A DNA stretch of 64,000 bases from Fuerstiella sp. (GTDB taxonomy: Bacteria; Planctomycetota; Planctomycetia; Planctomycetales; Planctomycetaceae). How positions within the stretch are numbered: position 1 is the stretch's first letter; every line of letters starts with the position of its first letter. Shown here piece by piece: positions 10,032 to 19,800 of this stretch. The stretch is taken from positions 61,526 through 125,525 of the forward strand of contig JALHMY010000010.1 in assembly GCA_022843805.1 (NCBI GenBank). Reading direction: 5' to 3'. Made by a program: the position numbers and the translations under genes. The notes beneath the pieces are model-generated. The model was not told the origin of the DNA. It was given only the letters and a program-made list of their open reading frames with translations, and did no database searches.

Positions 10032-10077
10032 TCTTTATTGTCAAAGAATACAGTGTCGACGCGGCCGCCATCCGGTC

Positions 10078-10108
10078 AATTTTTGCCCGGAAATTTTTCT
10101 GCCCATTC
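10078..10108. repeat. AAATTTTTCTGCC-type short repeat piece
   Basis: CAATTTTTGCCCGGAAATTT followed by TTCTGCCCATTC is a partial copy of the 35-bp element family seen at 1311-1345, 1763-1797 and 24486-24520. It lies just after leuS. Confidence 0.5.
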
Positions 10109-10148
10109 TTTGGGTGTGAATCGATTTACGGTTGTTGTTCGGAACGAA

Positions 10149-10229
10149 AAAACCTCATCCAGGCTGATGCCTGCACTTTGGGCCATGGTGCTGTTTTCCA
10201 GGGCATTGGCCGACAAAGAATGAGGTTTT
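10149..10229 (+). ncRNA. Candidate structured RNA (three-way junction) in the amtB leader
   Basis: The 81-nt stretch folds by inspection into a three-way junction. P1 pairs AAAACCTCAT (10149-10158) with ATGAGGTTTT (10220-10229), ten perfect pairs. P2 is CAGGC-TGAT-GCCTG (10160-10173), five pairs and a tetraloop. P3 pairs CTTTGGGCCA (10176-10185) with TGGCC (10207-10211) and CAAAG (10214-10218), ten pairs with a two-base GA bulge. A small CTG/CAG hairpin sits inside P3. It lies 118 bp after leuS and ends 158 bp before the amtB start. It matches no riboswitch class I can recall. The strand is assumed from the position upstream of amtB. Confidence 0.4.
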
Positions 10230-10387
10230 GGGCAGCAATGCGAAAATTGTAAGTCGTTTCTGGACATCCGTTTAAGTGGTCGAAATGCCATGCCTCAGCT
10301 GCGGTGGGAATGCGATTTGCTGAGCGTGCGTTCAGTTTGTGCAGGCGAAACACAAATTTTTCGAATAGGCATTTAGGAGCACAGGTG

Positions 10388-11842
10388 ATGTTGTTGAGAG
10401 AATTCCGGCCCTCATTCGGCCGGGCGCACATTCGCGCGGCTGCAGGCGCTTTTTTGATGATGCTGGGCGGCAGTCTGTATGGGGACGAACCATCCGTTCC
10501 TGCACATCTGTCGGGCACGGTGGATACAGGTTCCACAGCGTGGTTGCTGGTGAGCGCCGTGCTGGTCTGTTTCATGATGCCGGGACTGGCATTATTTTAT
10601 GGGGGTATGGTCCGGGCGAAGAACCTGTTGAATATGTTCATGTGTGTGATGGTGTGCATACCGATCGTAACCATTCAATGGGTTGTTTGTGGTTACAGTC
10701 TGACGTTTGCCGGCACATCTGCGATCACCGCTGGTGGCGGTCAGGATGCCGAAGGAGGGACGACTCCCAAAGTCAGTTTTCTCGGCTGGGATTCATCGCT
10801 CGTGATGCTGAAGGGATTTTCGAGTGCTGATCCGGCGAGTCCCGAGTATTACGGGAAGATTGTTACCAGTGGTGATACGACGGGGTCGGCCGCCACTGGC
10901 GTACCAGAGCTGATGTTTTCGATGTTTCAGATGATGTTTGCGATTATCACGCCGGCCCTGATTGTGGGGGCAATTGCTGAACGCGTGAAATTCAGTGCCT
11001 GGTGCCTGTTTGTGGTGCTGTGGGCGACTCTGGTTTATGACCCTGTGGCTCACTGGGTCTGGAACGTAAACGGATGGCTGTTTCAGAAGGGTGTTCTGGA
11101 CTTTGCCGGTGGCACCGTGGTGCATGTTCTGGCCGGTGCTTCTGCTCTGGCACTTATACTTATCCTTCCGAAGCGTCATGGATATCCGACGGCCCCATTT
11201 CTTCCGCACAGCATTGGATGGACGCTGATGGGCGCCGGATTTCTTATGGTGGGCTGGTTTGGGTTCAACGCGGGCTCAGCGGTTGCCGTTGGTAAAGACT
11301 TTCTGCCGGTCTCAGGCGTGGTTGCGGTGATGGCGTTTGCCACCACGGCCATTGCAGGCGGCGCGGCTGCCGGATCATGGATGCTGGCGGAATGGATTCA
11401 CGTTGGGAAGCCCACTGCACTGGGAGTAGCATCGGGAATGGTGGCTGGCCTGGTTGTGATCACTCCCTGTGCGGGTCACGTCAGTCCGGGAAGTGCTCTG
11501 CTGATTGGCCTGCTTGGCGGAGTTGTCTGTTTCCTGGGTGTTCAGATGAAACAATTCTGGAAATACGATGACTCGCTGGACGTGGTGGGTGTTCACGGAG
11601 TCGGTGGTGCCCTGGGCGCGGTACTCGTAGGCTGGTTTGCTGTTCGTCCGGCAGTGGGCGGTATGGATCAGGTGATGCTGCAGCTTCAGGGAATCGGAAT
11701 TGCCACAGTTTATGGATTTGTGGTCACGGCCGTGCTGGGACTAATCATCCACAGGACCATTGGCTTCACGGTGACCGAGCGGCAGGAAGACGAAGGCCTG
11801 GACGTAACCGAGCACAATGAGACGGCCTATCGACTGCAATAG
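10388..11842 (+). CDS. amtB: Ammonium transporter (Amt/MEP/Rh family)
   Basis: Start placed at ATG 10388, preceded by an AGGAG box at 10375-10379. Earlier in-frame starts lack a ribosome site. The 484-residue product begins with a signal-like segment (AAAGAFLMMLGGSL) and then eleven or so membrane helices. Amt hallmarks are present: MMPGLALFYGGMVRAKN (first helix with the conserved Gly-rich text), DPVAHWVWNVNGW (containing the pore-entry Trp region), DFAGGTVVHVLAGASAL (signature DFAGG.VVH with the first pore His), and VHGVGGALGAVLVG (VHGVGG with the second pore His). It conducts ammonium or ammonia through the inner membrane. No glnK gene is adjacent, which is unusual for amtB. A structured leader element lies upstream and a hairpin terminator follows. 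Confidence 0.97.
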   Translation: MLLREFRPSFGRAHIRAAAGAFLMMLGGSLYGDEPSVPAHLSGTVDTGSTAWLLVSAVLVCFMMPGLALFYGGMVRAKNLLNMFMCVMVCIPIVTIQWVVCGYSLTFAGTSAITAGGGQDAEGGTTPKVSFLGWDSSLVMLKGFSSADPASPEYYGKIVTSGDTTGSAATGVPELMFSMFQMMFAIITPALIVGAIAERVKFSAWCLFVVLWATLVYDPVAHWVWNVNGWLFQKGVLDFAGGTVVHVLAGASALALILILPKRHGYPTAPFLPHSIGWTLMGAGFLMVGWFGFNAGSAVAVGKDFLPVSGVVAVMAFATTAIAGGAAAGSWMLAEWIHVGKPTALGVASGMVAGLVVITPCAGHVSPGSALLIGLLGGVVCFLGVQMKQFWKYDDSLDVVGVHGVGGALGAVLVGWFAVRPAVGGMDQVMLQLQGIGIATVYGFVVTAVLGLIIHRTIGFTVTERQEDEGLDVTEHNETAYRLQ

Positions 11843-11881
11843 AACCGTCTGAAACAGGTCCCACTGACACTCGACACGTCG

Positions 11882-11910
11882 ACAGCCCGGCCCAAAAAAG
11901 GCCGGGCTGT
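11882..11910. terminator. Hairpin terminator between convergent amtB and Nramp-like gene
   Basis: A perfect 11-bp stem (ACAGCCCGGCC at 11882-11892 with GGCCGGGCTGT at 11900-11910) closes on a CAAAAAA loop. It sits 40 bp after amtB and 33 bp beyond the stop of the oppositely oriented transporter, so it can serve both. No long T-tract follows on the plus strand. Confidence 0.7.
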
Positions 11911-11943
11911 TCTGCGTAAATCTTCTGCGTGCAGCTGATGCCT

Positions 11944-13608
11944 TCAGCTTCCCATAAGTTTTTCAATCGCTTTGTAAGTTCCCCATACGCCGGCGATAAG
12001 CAGTCCCAGAGAGGAAATTGTCAGGCAAATATCCCACAGCAGGCCGGGGCGCAGTCGCCGGTCTGTAACCTTGTACCGAAAGAAGATGGAACTTAATCCA
12101 AGGACCGGCAGCATGATGGCCTGCATCAGTCCGGAGATGACGATCAGCAGCACGGGAGTTGTCTGGAACAAAAGGAACGCCACAACACACAGCAGCGGAA
12201 GAATTGTGGATAATGCTCGAACCAGTCGCTTTCTCTGTCGAGAATCCGAATCAGGATTGCTCAGGCCGATAACTCCCACGAAGTCCGCAATCATGCGAGC
12301 ATTTCCGGCGTTGGCGACCAGGTAAGTCGAATACAGCACCGCGAATGCACCTGCCAGGAAGAGCCATTTGGCATACAATCCAAACACTGGTACATAGCTT
12401 TGGGCAAGCGTGCTGACCACTCGCATGTCTTCCGGTACACGACCATCACGATGCAGTACGGATGCTCCCATGAAGTAAAAGGCGGCAGTGGCCAGCGTGT
12501 AAATGATCATGGAAGCGAACGCATCGAACTTCATAACCTTAAACCAGCCCCAGGCTCGGTCAAGCCATGCTTGCGACTGTTCTCGCGGCCCGGCGGATCG
12601 GGCATAGCCTTTTTCCAGACACCAGTACGGATAGCTGATGAGCTCTGTCGCACCCACTCCGATAATCCCGAAGGAAGCAAGTGCTGTCAGCAGGGCGCCC
12701 TGGGCGTCGGGCAGACCAAAGCTGAATCCCTTCAAAATCTCTTCGGGGGACAACGCATACGCTTCTGATGACTGCAGTGCAAAAACATTACCAATGGTGA
12801 TCAGCGTGAAGGAAACCACCAGGAATACAGATGCTCGTTCAATAACTCCATATCGTCCATAAAACAGAAGCGCGGCCGTAATCAGTCCGAATACGATGAC
12901 CCAGACGCGATCGTCGGATGTGGGAGGGTCGACAAGAGGTTTTCCGGATTCGTCGATCAGCTTTTTGTTCTGCATCGCCAGATCGACAATCTTTGTACCG
13001 CGATCACCGAGTGCGGAAAGATCTTTTTCGATCCATGCCATGCGACGTTCTGTTCGCAGTTTTTCTGAGTCTGGCAGATCGGCCGGGGTGCCCGATTTTT
13101 TCCATGCCACAAATTCATTAATGTCTTTGGTGGAAGGAGTCAGCACGGCGTCGCGATAGTCGCCGGATAATGGAAAAGCAATGGCCATTGCCTGGCCGAC
13201 GCCCCCGACGATTCCGCCGAGTTGTCCGATGGTGGCCAGCATCATGACGGCCCACATCATTACGACCCAGTTGATTCCTCCAACGCGAGGTCCGGGCACA
13301 TGATTCAGCGATGTGAGAGTCGTTTCGCCATGGCTGATCGTAAAGCGACCCAGTTCCAGCTGTACGAAGACTTTGACGAGGCAGCCAAGAATAATCAGCC
13401 ACAAAAGGGAGATACCGGCTTCCGCGCCTGTCTTGGTGGTCATGATCAGTTCGCCGGAGCCCACAATATTGGCGGCAATGATCAGTCCGGGACCAATTTG
13501 CTTCACGATATCCAGCAGTTTTCGTGGCGGGTCGACGATGGATTCCGTCGAGCGTCGGTCGATGATTGCGGCAGACTGCGAAGATTCGGCAACAATTGGC
13601 TCGGACAT
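11944..13608 (-). CDS. Nramp-like membrane transporter lacking the canonical metal-binding motifs
   Basis: A 554-residue polytopic protein with the Nramp fold signature KQIGPGLIIAANIVGSGELI (about residues 36-55), aligning with helix 1 of Mn/Fe transporters. In canonical Nramps this helix carries DPGN. Here the equivalent residues read NIVGS, so the Asp and Asn ligands are missing. In helix 6 the usual MPH is replaced by text around GATELISYPYWCLEKGY. About eleven hydrophobic segments can be counted. A ~75-residue polar insert between helices 3 and 4 (about residues 150-225, rich in Lys, Asp and Glu) is not usual for the family. The cargo is therefore open: a magnesium-type or other Nramp-related transporter is possible. 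It is convergent with amtB. Confidence 0.8.
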   Translation of the reverse strand: MSEPIVAESSQSAAIIDRRSTESIVDPPRKLLDIVKQIGPGLIIAANIVGSGELIMTTKTGAEAGISLLWLIILGCLVKVFVQLELGRFTISHGETTLTSLNHVPGPRVGGINWVVMMWAVMMLATIGQLGGIVGGVGQAMAIAFPLSGDYRDAVLTPSTKDINEFVAWKKSGTPADLPDSEKLRTERRMAWIEKDLSALGDRGTKIVDLAMQNKKLIDESGKPLVDPPTSDDRVWVIVFGLITAALLFYGRYGVIERASVFLVVSFTLITIGNVFALQSSEAYALSPEEILKGFSFGLPDAQGALLTALASFGIIGVGATELISYPYWCLEKGYARSAGPREQSQAWLDRAWGWFKVMKFDAFASMIIYTLATAAFYFMGASVLHRDGRVPEDMRVVSTLAQSYVPVFGLYAKWLFLAGAFAVLYSTYLVANAGNARMIADFVGVIGLSNPDSDSRQRKRLVRALSTILPLLCVVAFLLFQTTPVLLIVISGLMQAIMLPVLGLSSIFFRYKVTDRRLRPGLLWDICLTISSLGLLIAGVWGTYKAIEKLMGS

Positions 13609-13882
13609 GGGGCTGCTTTGTGGATGGCGTTCAATGAAGATGCGGTTGCCCGGAAGGATTTCGAAAGAATTACGTCCGGGATTAGTGGTGAAACTCTGTA
13701 ACAGCCACCTAATTTACCAATACTGAAACATCGCGGGAAACCTAAATGGCCGATCGCTGGCAGTGTGAAGCAGAATCACACTGCATGGTGTCAGGCTGCA
13801 CTCGGTGAGTATTTCCGTCTGTTTGAAGACAAAAACATCGGGACAGACCTCAGAACTTCGAAAACAATGAGTTTCCGCCATA

Positions 13883-13932
13883 GTCGCCTTTCGCTCCGCG
13901 AAAGAGCGGTCTTTTGCGGAGCAAAAGGCGAC
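13883..13932. repeat. Near-perfect 23-bp hairpin repeat (REP-like)
   Basis: GTCGCCTTTCGCTCCGCGAA (left arm, 13883-13905) pairs with the arm ending GCAAAAGGCGAC (13910-13932) over 23 positions, with one C-A mismatch and one G-U pair, closing on a GCGG tetraloop. It lies in the 492-bp gap between the transporter and lepA. The rest of that gap (13609-14100) shows no gene. Confidence 0.75.
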
Positions 13933-14100
13933 AGTTATTGTTTGACAGCGACTTATCTGGCCGCCCGAAGTCGTTCTCTGACGCGGGATTCCGTCAATCC
14001 ACTCTCGACTGAACCGCAGGCTGTAACGTAACATACAGGACTTTTTCGAACGACTCTGCCTGCGCCCGATTGTCCATCCTTCTCACAGTATTTGACACTC

Positions 14101-15906
14101 ATGGATTCGAAGTTCATTCGCAATTTCAGCATTATTGCCCACATTGACCACGGCAAAAGCACCCTGGCAGATCAGTTACTGCTGAAAAGCGGCACCATTA
14201 CGGAGCGAGAGTTTCGCGAGCAGATACTGGACGATCTGGATATCGAACGTTCTCGCGGAATTACCGTGAAAGCTCGTTCGGTCACCATCAACTACAAGCT
14301 GAACGGACAAAACTACGAGCTCAACCTGATTGATACTCCTGGCCATGTGGACTTCCATTACGAGGTGAACCGCAGTCTTGCCGCCTGCGAAGGTGCGTTG
14401 CTGGTCGTTGACGCATTTCAGGGCGTTCAGGCTCAGACAGTGGCTAACGCCTATGCGGCCATCAATGTGAATCTGGAAATCATTCCGGTGGTCAACAAGA
14501 TAGACCTTCCGGTCATCCGCGTGGATGAAGTGCTGGAGGAGGTTGAGAATGTCCTGGGGCTGGACGCTTCCGATGCTCTTCGCGTCAGTGCCAAGACTGG
14601 CATGAATATTGAAACGGTGTTTGAAGCGATCATTAAACGTATTCCTCCGCCTGCCGGTAATCCCAATGCTCCTTTGAAAGCACTGGTTTTTGATTCGAAA
14701 TATGACAACTACAGGGGTGTGGTGACGTACATCCGAATTGTGGACGGCAGCGTGAAGCCGGGTGACAAGATTAAATTTATGCGGGCTGGAATTTCCAGCG
14801 ATGTTCTGGAAGTTGGCCAGTTCCGACCGGAAATGCGTGCCTGTGGCGGTCTGGGTACCGGTCAGGTGGGCTATCTGCTGACCGGTATTAAGGATTTGAG
14901 CCTTGTGACCGTTGGCGATACAGTCACCATGGCGGTTGGCGGCACGGACCAGCCATTGCCTGGTTATCTGAAGCCCAAGCAGATGGTCTTCTGCGGAATG
15001 TACCCCATCGATGCGACTGGCTTCGAAACGTTGCGCGAAGAACTGCAAAAGCTGTCAATGAATGACAGCAGTTTTTCATTCGTCCCTGAAACAAGTGATG
15101 CTCTGGGATTTGGATTCCGCTGTGGCTTTCTGGGTCTGCTGCATATGGAGATTGTGCAGCAGCGTCTGGAAGGCGAACAGGACATGGATCTGATCCAGAC
15201 GGCTCCCAACGTCACCTATGAAATTCTGACGCGGGATGGGCAGGTTCGCACAATCGACAATCCGCAGGATGTACCCGATGCCGGAGTGATTGAGGAGTTT
15301 CGGGAGCCCATCGCCCATGTCAGCTTCATTGTTCCCTCGGAAAATGTGGGAACGATTATGCAGCTGTGTCAGGATCGCCGCGGGATATTTAAGAATACGG
15401 AATTTCTCGGGCCTCAGCGCGCTCAGATCCATTACGAACTGCCGCTCAGTGAAATCGTCTACGATATGTATGACAAACTGAAGAGCGTTACGCGTGGCTA
15501 TGGAACAATGGACTATGAAGTGATCGGGTTTCTGGCGGCTGACCTGGTCAAGATGGACATTCTGGTTAAAGGTGTGCGTGTGGATGCGTTGTCGACGATC
15601 GTGCATCGGTCCACTGCCGAACGCCGCGGACGATCACTGGTGAAACGGCTGAAGAACGAAATTTCAAAGCATCAGTTCGAAATCGCAATCCAGGCTGCTA
15701 TCGGTTCACGAGTCATTGCGAGAGAAACAATCTCGGCACTTCGAAAGAATGTGACGTCCAAGTGTTACGGTGGGGACATTACCCGTAAACGAAAGCTGCT
15801 TCAGAAGCAAAAAGAAGGTAAAAAACGAATGAAGCAGTTTGGGGAAGTGGAAATTCCTCAGAAGGCATTTCTCACCGTGCTCGAAAGCAATCGGGAAGAT
15901 GGCTGA
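14101..15906 (+). CDS. lepA: Translation elongation factor 4 (LepA)
   Basis: A 601-residue translational GTPase. The start at ATG 14101 gives MDSKFIRNFSIIAHIDHGKS; a TTG nine bases earlier is less likely. G1 is AHIDHGKST, G2 lies in RSRGITVKA, G3 is DTPGHVDF, G4 is NKID and G5 is in RVSAKTG. The EF4-specific C-terminal domain is seen in TRKRKLLQKQKEGKKRMKQF near the end. The length (about 600) is typical. EF4 acts on stalled or mistranslocated ribosomes and can promote back-translocation. It is a single gene followed by a repeat cluster with no partner such as lepB. Confidence 0.98.
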   Translation: MDSKFIRNFSIIAHIDHGKSTLADQLLLKSGTITEREFREQILDDLDIERSRGITVKARSVTINYKLNGQNYELNLIDTPGHVDFHYEVNRSLAACEGALLVVDAFQGVQAQTVANAYAAINVNLEIIPVVNKIDLPVIRVDEVLEEVENVLGLDASDALRVSAKTGMNIETVFEAIIKRIPPPAGNPNAPLKALVFDSKYDNYRGVVTYIRIVDGSVKPGDKIKFMRAGISSDVLEVGQFRPEMRACGGLGTGQVGYLLTGIKDLSLVTVGDTVTMAVGGTDQPLPGYLKPKQMVFCGMYPIDATGFETLREELQKLSMNDSSFSFVPETSDALGFGFRCGFLGLLHMEIVQQRLEGEQDMDLIQTAPNVTYEILTRDGQVRTIDNPQDVPDAGVIEEFREPIAHVSFIVPSENVGTIMQLCQDRRGIFKNTEFLGPQRAQIHYELPLSEIVYDMYDKLKSVTRGYGTMDYEVIGFLAADLVKMDILVKGVRVDALSTIVHRSTAERRGRSLVKRLKNEISKHQFEIAIQAAIGSRVIARETISALRKNVTSKCYGGDITRKRKLLQKQKEGKKRMKQFGEVEIPQKAFLTVLESNREDG

Positions 15907-15916
15907 GTATTCAGCA

Positions 15917-16092
15917 AATGGGAGGGCGAAGCTCCTGCTGAGCTGAGAAAAGCAAATGGGAGGGCGAAGCTCCTGCTGAGCCGAGGAAAGCAAATGGGAG
16001 GGCAAAGCTCCTGCTGAGCCGAGGAAAGCAAATGGGAGGGCGAAGCTCCTGCTGAGCCGAAGAGAGGCTCGGCGGGAGCCTCGCCCTCCCGA
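15917..16092. repeat. GGGAGGGCGA-type intergenic repeat cluster, cluster 2
   Basis: Four direct copies of a ~36-bp unit containing GGGAGGGCGAAGCTCCTGCT and GAGCCGAGGAAAGCAAAT start at about 15921, 15957, 15994 and 16034. They end in an inverted copy (CGGGAGCCTCGCCCTCCC, 16073-16090), so the cluster can fold back on itself. It follows the lepA stop by about 10 bp and may terminate transcription. Up to the next gene at 16292 nothing else is seen. Confidence 0.9.
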
Positions 16093-16291
16093 TAAAAACG
16101 AATTCGCCGCTCGCTTTAACGGAATTGCCTCATATTTAAATCGTTGAACCATCTTCAAAATATGGAGCTGTCCCGGTAGGATTGCCCAAATACTTAGTGG
16201 GAAATCAATTCAATCGTGACGAACCGATCAGAAATCAACACCGTACGTTCTTTGTCAGTTCCCAGATACCTGCAGTTGATGAACGTCTGAA

Positions 16292-16687
16292 ATGCTCGCT
16301 CAACTGATTCCTACATCCGGCGGTTCACCGATTACCCTGATCAAAGCGATCACAGTTGTCGGGCGCAGCTCAAAGCTCTGTGACCTGATTATTGATCACA
16401 CCAGCATTTCCAAGATCCACTGTATTCTGGTCAAGACCGACGGACTTATTTACCTGCGTGATCTGGGCAGCACCAACGGTACTCGAGTCAATGGACAGCG
16501 TGTCATCCGGGGCGCTTTGCTCCCGGGAGATCAGCTTTCATTTTCCAGCATTAGCTACAAAATCTTCCTCGGCCCTGACCCGAAGGGCATTGTCGCTGAA
16601 GCTGGCGATCAGACGCAAATGATGCCATCCATTTCGGACGATCAGCTGAGTGCAACAGAAATGGGTGATGCGGACTTTAGCGAATAA
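16292..16687 (+). CDS. Small FHA-domain protein
   Basis: A 131-residue protein made almost entirely of one forkhead-associated domain. The phosphopeptide-binding elements are in order: VGRSSKLCDLIID (about residues 24-36), HTSISKIHCIL (the SxxH block) and DLGSTNGTRVNGQRV (the NG block). The last 35 residues are acidic and unstructured (DQTQMMPSISDDQLSATEMG). FHA domains bind phosphothreonine, so a link to Ser/Thr kinases such as the one at 30737-32440 is plausible but not shown. No membrane segment. It stands alone between lepA and an oppositely oriented gene. Confidence 0.9.
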   Translation: MLAQLIPTSGGSPITLIKAITVVGRSSKLCDLIIDHTSISKIHCILVKTDGLIYLRDLGSTNGTRVNGQRVIRGALLPGDQLSFSSISYKIFLGPDPKGIVAEAGDQTQMMPSISDDQLSATEMGDADFSE

Positions 16688-16842
16688 AGTAGCCGTCACT
16701 CTCCGAGTGACGAACTGCGATTCCCCGCGAGTCGCCTGCTGCCCGGTACCCGCGGAGTAATCCAGTTGCCACAGACATGCGGGAACTTTCCATCCCGTCG
16801 TCGCTGCTCTCACAGCGACTGATCCCGTCTGTCTGATTGCAT

Positions 16843-19800
16843 CTATTTCAGGTTCTGGAGAAATGCCATCAGGTCACCCAGCTCCTGAGGTGTCAGTAAA
16901 GTTGCCATGCCGTTTGGCATTGGAGACACGCTGGAGGGAAGGATTTGTTCAAGTTCCGATCGGGCGATATGACTTTTCTTTTCGGCATCGATCCCGATCA
17001 CAATTTCGTCACGACTTTCGCTGATCACAATCCCGGCAACAGTGCGTCCATCCTTGAGTTCAGCGACGACCGGTTCATATCCACGTACGATGCTGACGCT
17101 TGGATAGACAACCGCTTCCAGCAAATCGCGGTGATTGCGTACCTTGCCGATATTGGAAAGGTCAGGCCCAAGCCGACCGCCACCATAGCCCAGTTTGTGG
17201 CAATTAATGCAGGCCGCTTTTTTGCCCATAAAGACTTCATGGCCTCTGCGGATGTCGCCCGCAGGCAGTTCCTTCAGCAGTTGTTCCAGATGAGCGGCCT
17301 GTTGTTCGGCGCTGGCGTTCAGTACCGTCAGCAGAGGTTTGCCGGCGTCCTGAACCGACATAGGATATTTCGCCAGAAGAGGTTTCACCAGGTCCGTTCG
17401 CAGTCCTCGGAGGCCATCGGATTCCTGCAAAACACTGACAAGCTGCAGGCCAACCGGTTCTGTTTGGTCACGTTCGAATACCGGCAACAGTTTGGGGAGT
17501 TCCAAAGGCCCAACCTTCTTCATCGCTCCCAGCAGGGTCATGCGCTGTTCTGAAGTCAGGCTGGAGGCTCCCAGAACGGTTGCTGCTGTCGTACGTTCTG
17601 ACATCGGCTGTTCCGGGCTGAGGGAATTCATCAGCAGGCCAAACAGGGCCGGGGTCAGGGATTGTGCCGGTCCGGCCGCCAGGATTGCATCCAGCCGAAT
17701 GGCGCTGGAGAGGTCTTCACGTTCAGCAAGTTTCAGCAGCGCAGCCGCCAGTGCCGGATGTCCGCCTTTCGGCAGAGTCCATTGCCGACAGGCATTGACA
17801 GCAGCCGGAGCCAGTGTCTGACTGGACCCCGGAAGAACTTCGGCCATCGCATCCAGCCATGCCGGCGGTGTCGTTGAAAGTCCGGCACGAGCCATTGCTT
17901 TAACCGTGACCAGCTGAGCAGATTGCTGATCAGCGACCTTTAGCTGCGTGAGAAGCAGCTGCTGGATTTCCGGAGCTCGCGACAGGTTTGCCAGCAGCGT
18001 GGTCAGCTGTTCGCGGCCGTCTTCTGTCAGCTTTTCTGCATCAACAAGCCTTTGCTGGAAGAAAGTCGCCAGCGGACTTCCCCAGTCGGCATGATGACCC
18101 ACGATCCAGACTGCAGTGGCATTCAGAATTGCGTCCGAGGCCTTCATGAGTGGAATGACCTGATCGGCGGTCAGGCCGGAGTCAGAGATCTGATCCAATG
18201 CAACCAGTGCAGCCCGGCGAGTCTTCACGGACGTTGCCTGCAGTCCGCTGGCGATCGCTTTGCCGTCGCCCGTCTCAATCAGGGCGTAAATCAGGGCGTG
18301 TTCCCGGATGCGGATTGCCGCGTCGGAAGGGGCTCCGGAAGTATCGGGGGTATAGTCCGGCAGAGCTGCGCACGCATTCAGGATCGCCGAGACGGATGAC
18401 GAGTCGCCAATGCGGCCGAGCGCTTCAGCAGCCGCTCGGGCAACACCGGCCTCTGCTGAACCAATCAGCTGAACTAACTGTGGCAGAGCTTCTTTGTCTC
18501 GCCAGAGAGCTGCTGTATGTACAGCCGCCTGTCGGGTTGTCAGATCGGAATCCTGGAACGCATGCCGAACCGCTGCTCGGGCATTGGCATGATCAATGGC
18601 TGCCAGCGTCCAGACTGCTCGTCGACGCACGACTGCCGAAGAGTGCTTTGTCACGCATTCCGACAACGGTGCCACGGCCGCTGCGCCGATATTTCGCAGC
18701 GTCTGAGTCGCTCGTCTCTGGACGAACAGGCGAGAATCCGCAAGAAGTTTTGTCAGCTGAGCAGGCGTCTGAGCATCCCAGGCGATCATGCGTCCGAGCG
18801 GATCAGTCGTCGCTTGAGTGCCCTTTCGACGAACTCGATAGACCGCGCCCAGAACATCGGGCTTCGCAAGTTGTGACGTCGGACAGCACACTTTGTACCA
18901 GCCGCCTGTATCAACCACCAGCAGGCTGCCATCGGCATCCTCAAAGACGTCGGTCGGATGAAAGTCGGGATGATCGCAGGCAATAAAATCAGTGTCCTGA
19001 GTCGTGTAGGTGGGCCCGTCGGGAATAAGATCGTGTCGCACGACCTTGTGCAGATTGAAATAACAGGCAAACAGTGACTGTTCAGCACCGCCGCCGAACA
19101 GTGCTTCACTGCCGGCAATCAATCCGCAGGGGGCAGCAGCGCTCTGATGGTTCAGGACAGGCATGACTTCGCCCGTCATTTGATGAGCGTAAATTGAGTC
19201 GTGTTTCTTGCCGTAAACTCCTCCATAAATTGCATGGATCAGGCCATCCCGGCGACCGGCTTCCGGGAACTGGAAGAACGTGCAGCTCAGAAATCGCTCG
19301 CCGTTCGCAAGGAATGCCACATTCACGGGATTATCCATGCCACCCGTCAGTACCGGTTCGATTCCCGTTCCATCCGTCTTCGCACGAAAAATGTGAGAAG
19401 CGCGAGTCACAAAAGGCTTGCCGGTTGGAAGCGTATAAGACTGTTCCGCAAAGGCGCCTTTGCACCAGTACATCTGACCGTCATGTCCGAGATAAGGGCC
19501 ATGCAGGTCATTTCCGCAACCCGTGAGAGTTTTACCGTTGAACCAGACCTCTCGTTTATCGGCGACTCCGTCATCGTCTGTGTCCGTCAGCTTCCAGATT
19601 TCAGGCGGTGCTGCGACGTATAGCGAACCCTGAAACCACTGGCATCCTTCCGGGAACATCATGCGATCAGCAAACAGAGTGCTGCGGTCGTACACTCCAT
19701 CGTCGTTCGTATCTTCCAGTCGACGAATGCTGTGTGGCTTTAGTTCCAGCTGCTGTTCGGCTCGTTCAGACATCCCGCCGGAATCTGTAACATACAGCCG

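Noticed and set aside
10149..10229. The amtB leader structure as a known riboswitch (TPP, glutamine/glnA, fluoride or similar)
   Set aside because: The conserved cores of those classes, as far as I recall them, are not present; only the overall junction shape is shared.
14176..15048. A 290-residue minus-strand open frame
   Set aside because: It is antisense to lepA, which has all five G motifs; a shadow of codon bias.
18198..18986. A 262-residue plus-strand open frame
   Set aside because: It is antisense to the CxxCH protein and has no recognisable features.
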